DNA of 18,013 nt from JAAYBQ01 sp035403465 (GTDB taxonomy: Bacteria > Spirochaetota > UBA4802 > UBA5550). A model generated the notes under the pieces. That model was not told the DNA's origin and did no database searches. It worked only from the letters and a program-made list of their open reading frames with translations. Positions 14,633-18,013 of this stretch are shown piece by piece. A program made the translations under genes and the position numbers. How positions within the stretch are numbered: position 1 is the first letter of the stretch; each line of letters starts with the position of its first letter. The DNA lies in NCBI GenBank assembly GCA_035403465.1, contig DAONFG010000054.1, positions 1 to 18,013 on the forward strand, in the 5' to 3' direction.

Positions 14633-16816
14633 ATGCATATGTATGGCAAACCAGGGGTTATCACCGATGATGTGGCTAAAGTAGTTGATGATATAATCAA
14701 CTACCTGGATAAGGAAATCAATTTTGCAACATCATTAGGTCTTGGAAAATCTGTATTATTTATTAACGAATTATACAGAAGGGCAAAAGAGGATTCTACA
14801 ATAAAACTTAAAATCATGACCGCTCTCTCTCTTGAAATACCGTCAGGTAAAAGCCCTCTTGAAAAGAGACTGGTCGGCCCGCTTGCCGAGAGAATATTCG
14901 GCGGATGCCCGGAACTTACCTACATGAAAGATCTGCGGGCAGGGACAGTACCTCCCAATATTGAACTCTGGGAATTCTACAGCAAGGCAGGATCAATGCT
15001 GAACCTGGCGTCCCAGCAGAGACACCATCTCCCTTCGAATTTTACCCACGTATCGAGGGATGCATACAACACACAGAATACCAATGTTTTCGGCCAGATG
15101 ATGGCATGCAAAGAGATCAACGGCAAAATGATGTATTCCATGGGATGCAACACTGATATAAATGTTACCGCGAATATCTTTCTCAACCAGGGGAAAGCCG
15201 AAGGTAAAAAGAAAGTTCTCATTGGTGAAGTCAATGAAAATCTCCCGTTCATGTACGGAGACGCGGTTAATACAGCAGAGCAATGGGATGTATTCCTTAA
15301 AGGACCTCAGTTCAACTACAGGCTCTTCGGGCCGCCCAAGGACGCTGTTATGACAAAAGATCACATGATCGGCCTGAACATAAGCACTCTCGTCCAGGAC
15401 GGGGGTACCCTCCAGGTAGGTATAGGAGCCCTGGGAGACGCAATAGTTGCAGGTCTCGACATGCGCCATTCACACAACGACCTGTATAATGAAGTTATAA
15501 AAGATGCCGGTCTTATTGAACGATACGGTGATCTTATTAATGAATTCGGAGGAACCGGAACTTTTGACAAAGGTCTCTACGGTTCATCGGAGATGTTTGT
15601 AGACGCCTTCATGCAGCTTTATAAAAAAGGCATACTCAAGCGCAGGGTATATGACAACATTGCGATTCAAAAACTGTTAAACGAAGGGAAGCTTTCTGAT
15701 AACAATATACCGGAAAACATTCTTGAACTGATGCACGACTATGATGGCCTGCACCTGCGAATGAGAGAGAAGGACTTTGAAACACTTATGTATTTCGGCA
15801 TTCTCAAGGAGGGACTCACTTTTAAAGACGGTTTCATATATGACGGAGATACAAAGTACGATGCTGACATTCATCATAAAGAAAATCTCGCAGCAATAAA
15901 AAAACTTCTTGGTAAACACCTCAAGAATGGACAGGTAATCCTTGGCGGATTCTTCCTGGGGCCTGAAGCGTTCTATAATGAACTCAACGCAATGAGCGAA
16001 GAGGAGCGGTCTCAGTTCGGAATGTCCGGCGTGGAAAAAGTAAACCAGCTCTACGGGGACGCGGAGCTTCGCTCCCTGCAGAGGAAGGGCGGAAGATTTG
16101 TAAACTCAGCCATGATGGCTACACTTAACGGCTCCATGGTATCGGATCAGCTTGAAGACGGCCGCGTGGTTAGCGGAATCGGCGGACAGTTCAACTTTGT
16201 AATTATGGCCCATGCAATTCCGGACGGTAAGCTGATCATGGCCCTAAGGGCAACCAGGGGATCCGGCAAAAATATAAAATCAGGCATACTTTTCAGCTAC
16301 GGACACTGTTCAGTACCGAAATACTGGAAAGATATAGTTGTAACCGAGTACGGCATTGCCCATATCAGGGGATTGTCCGAAGAGCAGGTATGCCAGGAGA
16401 TGATAAAAATTGCAGACTCAAGGTTCCAGCCCCAGCTCATAGCGCAGGCAAAAAAATCAGGAAAACTTGAACCCGGCTGGGAGCTCCCGGAACAGTACAG
16501 GAACAATTACCCTGAAAAGGTTGATGCCTTTATTAAAAAATACCAGGCGAAGGGATACTTCAAGCAGTTCCCCTTCGGAACCGATATTCTGCCGGATGAG
16601 GTAGTTCTGGCAGGATCACTTAAAGGACTGGTGGCATACAAGACTGAAAAACCCGTGAAAACAATTCTCAAGCTGGTAACAGAGCTGGTTAAACCTGTAC
16701 CGGAAAAAGCAGCGCCATACCTTAAAAGGATGGATCTGGAAAAACCTGCAAACTTCGGCGAAAGGTTCCAGCAGAAGACTGTTATTGCCGCACTGAAACT
16801 TGCCGGAAGAATCTAG
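14633..16816 (+). CDS. acetyl-CoA hydrolase/transferase family protein, long form
   Basis: A 727-residue member of the class I CoA-transferase family related to acetyl-CoA hydrolase, succinyl-CoA:acetate and 4-hydroxybutyrate CoA-transferases. The nucleotide loop GGTLQVGIGALGDAIV (257-272) and YGSSEMFVDAF with the probable catalytic Glu E320 are visible. So are VVSGIGGQFNF (512-522) and VVTEYGIAHIRG (569-580). Ordinary members have about 430-550 residues; here an extra segment (about 330-490) separates the catalytic Glu from the C-terminal lobe. GAGG lies 7 nt before the ATG. It probably moves CoA between short-chain acids, or hydrolyses acyl-CoA. The divergent enoyl-CoA hydratase supports an acyl-CoA role. 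Substrate is not predictable. Confidence 0.88.
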   Translation: MHMYGKPGVITDDVAKVVDDIINYLDKEINFATSLGLGKSVLFINELYRRAKEDSTIKLKIMTALSLEIPSGKSPLEKRLVGPLAERIFGGCPELTYMKDLRAGTVPPNIELWEFYSKAGSMLNLASQQRHHLPSNFTHVSRDAYNTQNTNVFGQMMACKEINGKMMYSMGCNTDINVTANIFLNQGKAEGKKKVLIGEVNENLPFMYGDAVNTAEQWDVFLKGPQFNYRLFGPPKDAVMTKDHMIGLNISTLVQDGGTLQVGIGALGDAIVAGLDMRHSHNDLYNEVIKDAGLIERYGDLINEFGGTGTFDKGLYGSSEMFVDAFMQLYKKGILKRRVYDNIAIQKLLNEGKLSDNNIPENILELMHDYDGLHLRMREKDFETLMYFGILKEGLTFKDGFIYDGDTKYDADIHHKENLAAIKKLLGKHLKNGQVILGGFFLGPEAFYNELNAMSEEERSQFGMSGVEKVNQLYGDAELRSLQRKGGRFVNSAMMATLNGSMVSDQLEDGRVVSGIGGQFNFVIMAHAIPDGKLIMALRATRGSGKNIKSGILFSYGHCSVPKYWKDIVVTEYGIAHIRGLSEEQVCQEMIKIADSRFQPQLIAQAKKSGKLEPGWELPEQYRNNYPEKVDAFIKKYQAKGYFKQFPFGTDILPDEVVLAGSLKGLVAYKTEKPVKTILKLVTELVKPVPEKAAPYLKRMDLEKPANFGERFQQKTVIAALKLAGRI

Positions 16817-16892
16817 AACAGTATAACAAATCAGTCAAAAATCTTCAACCTTGAAGGTCCGTCTTATAGGATAAATCTTAGATTCAACAATT
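16817..16892. other. spacer between CoA-transferase and IS30 element
   Basis: Short spacer with a small palindrome ACCTT-G-AAGGT (about 16849-16859) that is not followed by a T-run. No intrinsic terminator for the CoA-transferase is apparent. The last 9 bases are read through by the transposase gene. Confidence 0.4.
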
Positions 16893-17852
16893 AAGTGCAA
16901 CACCTTTCTTTAAAAACTGCTCTTCCGGTGTATAAAAATTAAGCCGTTTCCTCGGTCTGTTATTCAAACTGACCATTACCCTCAATATATCTTCATCTGA
17001 GTAGTCATCAAAATCAGATCCCTTCGGGAAATATTGCCGGATCAATCCATTAGTGTTTTCATTGGTCCCGCGCTGATACGAACTATAAGGATCAGCAAAA
17101 AATATTTTACAGTTCAATGATTTTGATACCATTTCATGAGCAGCAAATTCAAGGCCATTATCAAATGTTATCGACTTCACCTGATCCTTGTATTTTAATA
17201 ATGCCTTGCATATCTTTTCAGCAACCAACTCTGCATTTTTTGATTCCACTTTTTCAATTACAGTAAAACCATATTTACGTTCTACCAGCGTTATCATCGC
17301 TTTCTTATGATTTTTCCCTATAATTGTATCACCTTCCCAATGACCGGGTGTGTTCCGTTTTTCGATATAGTCAGGTCGTTTGCTTATTGGCACTCTGTTT
17401 TGAATTTGGCCACGTTTTGAAGCATTTCCCCCATACTTTTTACGCCTTTTCTTATTTCCCTGACGCAAATTTTTATATAGATTGCCACCAGACATTTTGT
17501 CTTCCTCAATGAACTGATATATCCTCTGGTGGCTTATTGTTATGGACTTGCATTTTTTAAGCCATGCAGATATCTGTTCAGGGCTCCATTTTGCTTTCAG
17601 CTTATTACGGACTTCGTTTTCTGTTTCAGAGGTCCATTTAACAGCCTTATATGCTGATTTCTTTCGCACTATGGACATCTCATTAGCTTGTTTCGGCCTA
17701 TAACCTCGTTTACCTGTATTCCTCTGAATCTCTCTGCTGATTGTTGATTTGTGTCTTCCAAGTTCTTTTGCAATTTCAGCGATTGAATAATCTACTTTAC
17801 AAAATCCATATATCATTGTTCTCTCTTCAAGGGTTAACTGCTGATAGGTCAT
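16884..17852 (-). CDS. IS30-family transposase
   Basis: A 322-residue cut-and-paste/copy-type DDE transposase that appears intact. The N-terminus (5-50) holds the IS30 helix-turn-helix (LTLEERTMIYGF ... IAKELGRHKSTISREIQRN). The catalytic residues are D175 (HWEGDTIIG), D231 (TFDNGLEF) and E265 (RGTNENTNGLIRQYFPKG, the IS30 signature). GGAG stands 3 nt before the ATG. The 3' end of the gene overlaps the inverted repeat, and the last three codons (AAT TGT TGA) come from the flanking DNA. The protein is therefore probably functional, with a C-terminus partly set by its insertion site. Confidence 0.95.
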   Translation of the reverse strand: MTYQQLTLEERTMIYGFCKVDYSIAEIAKELGRHKSTISREIQRNTGKRGYRPKQANEMSIVRKKSAYKAVKWTSETENEVRNKLKAKWSPEQISAWLKKCKSITISHQRIYQFIEEDKMSGGNLYKNLRQGNKKRRKKYGGNASKRGQIQNRVPISKRPDYIEKRNTPGHWEGDTIIGKNHKKAMITLVERKYGFTVIEKVESKNAELVAEKICKALLKYKDQVKSITFDNGLEFAAHEMVSKSLNCKIFFADPYSSYQRGTNENTNGLIRQYFPKGSDFDDYSDEDILRVMVSLNNRPRKRLNFYTPEEQFLKKGVALNC

Positions 17853-17942
17853 GTTCTCCTCTCTTGTTGATTATAGCGATTTTCAAAAGAAGAGAAAACT
17901 TGTTGGCAGTCAACCCTTCTTTAACAAGAAAAGGTTGCACTT
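16893..17942 (-). mobile_element. IS30-family insertion sequence
   Basis: About 1050 bp. The ends are imperfect inverted repeats: AAGTGCAACACCTTTCTT at 16893-16910 and, on the other strand from 17942, AAGTGCAACCTTTTCTTG. The first nine bases are identical, and a TAAA block follows on both. Size and the single DDE transposase fit IS30. No matching 2-3 bp target duplication is seen (ATT on the left, GTT on the right), so the exact tips or the insertion history are uncertain. Confidence 0.85.
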
Positions 17943-17974
17943 GTTACTTGAATCCAAGAATAATATTAATAAAA

Positions 17975-18013
17975 AGGAGGGCAAGTAATCATCTTAATAA
18001 TTTTCGCTGGTGG
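17975..18013 (+). CDS. possible start of a gene cut by the window edge (non-ATG start)
   Basis: A strong Shine-Dalgarno AGGAGG (17975-17980) is followed 7 nt later by an open frame ATC ATC TTA ATA ATT TTC GCT GGT GG, reading I-I-L-I-I-F-A-G-G. The spacing is ideal for a start at 17988, but the codon is ATC. The upstream stop TAA (17970-17972) leaves no ATG, GTG or TTG. The peptide resembles the beta-strand-Gly-Gly N-terminus of NTP-sugar or IspD/TarI-type nucleotidyltransferases. Too short to be sure. Confidence 0.25.

Noticed and set aside
1..18013. tRNA or rRNA genes
   Set aside because: No cloverleaf with a TTCGANNC-type arm or rRNA-like conserved block was noticed in the intergenic regions.

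Overview
The window looks like a chromosomal segment of a diderm (Gram-negative type) bacterium with moderate GC and AT-rich intergenic regions. Two genes encode proteins with lipobox signal peptides. The phylum cannot be fixed from the sequence alone. A seven-TM AraC-type regulator and a TTTG-N5-CAAA palindrome upstream of recA (the LexA box form I recall from Leptospira) weakly suggest Spirochaetota. Nearly all genes lie on the minus strand. The plus-strand exceptions are a HicB-like gene, a small orphan gene and a large CoA-transferase.

Layout. (1) 1-1723, minus strand: the start of an ATP synthase Fo cluster, atpZ-atpB-atpE, with atpE cut by the window edge. (2) 2001-4348: a HicB-like gene converges on a folE2-lipoprotein pair; the lipoprotein carries a parvulin-like domain and its start lies 3 nt after the folE2 stop. 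(3) 4467-4606: a 140-bp element with 28-nt imperfect terminal inverted repeats. (4) 4636-6486: recA and map (methionine aminopeptidase) in tandem, with a candidate SOS box upstream of recA. (5) 6716-7558: a short repeat-like motif, an LsrG-like ABM-domain gene and a divergent unknown gene. (6) 7601-9186: a thiM-thiE thiamine salvage operon with a promoter, a TPP riboswitch and a hairpin that hides the thiM ribosome binding site. (7) 9339-13365: a CocE/NonD-type hydrolase lipoprotein with its terminator. Upstream is a gene for a membrane-anchored AraC-type regulator; between the two lie two 15-bp direct repeats with a 32-bp period. (8) 13472-16816: an enoyl-CoA hydratase and, divergent from it, a 727-residue acetyl-CoA hydrolase/transferase family protein, separated by a 322-bp intergenic region with an operator-like palindrome. 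(9) 16893-17942: an IS30-family insertion sequence. After it come a strong Shine-Dalgarno sequence and the possible beginning of another gene.

Most genes are housekeeping genes of familiar families. I did not find a clear new multi-gene system. The observations most worth checking are the AraC/CocE pair with its direct repeats, the CocE protein that carries both an N-terminal lipobox and a Cys-TM-basic C-terminal tail, the 4467-4606 inverted-repeat element, and the complete thiM regulatory leader.
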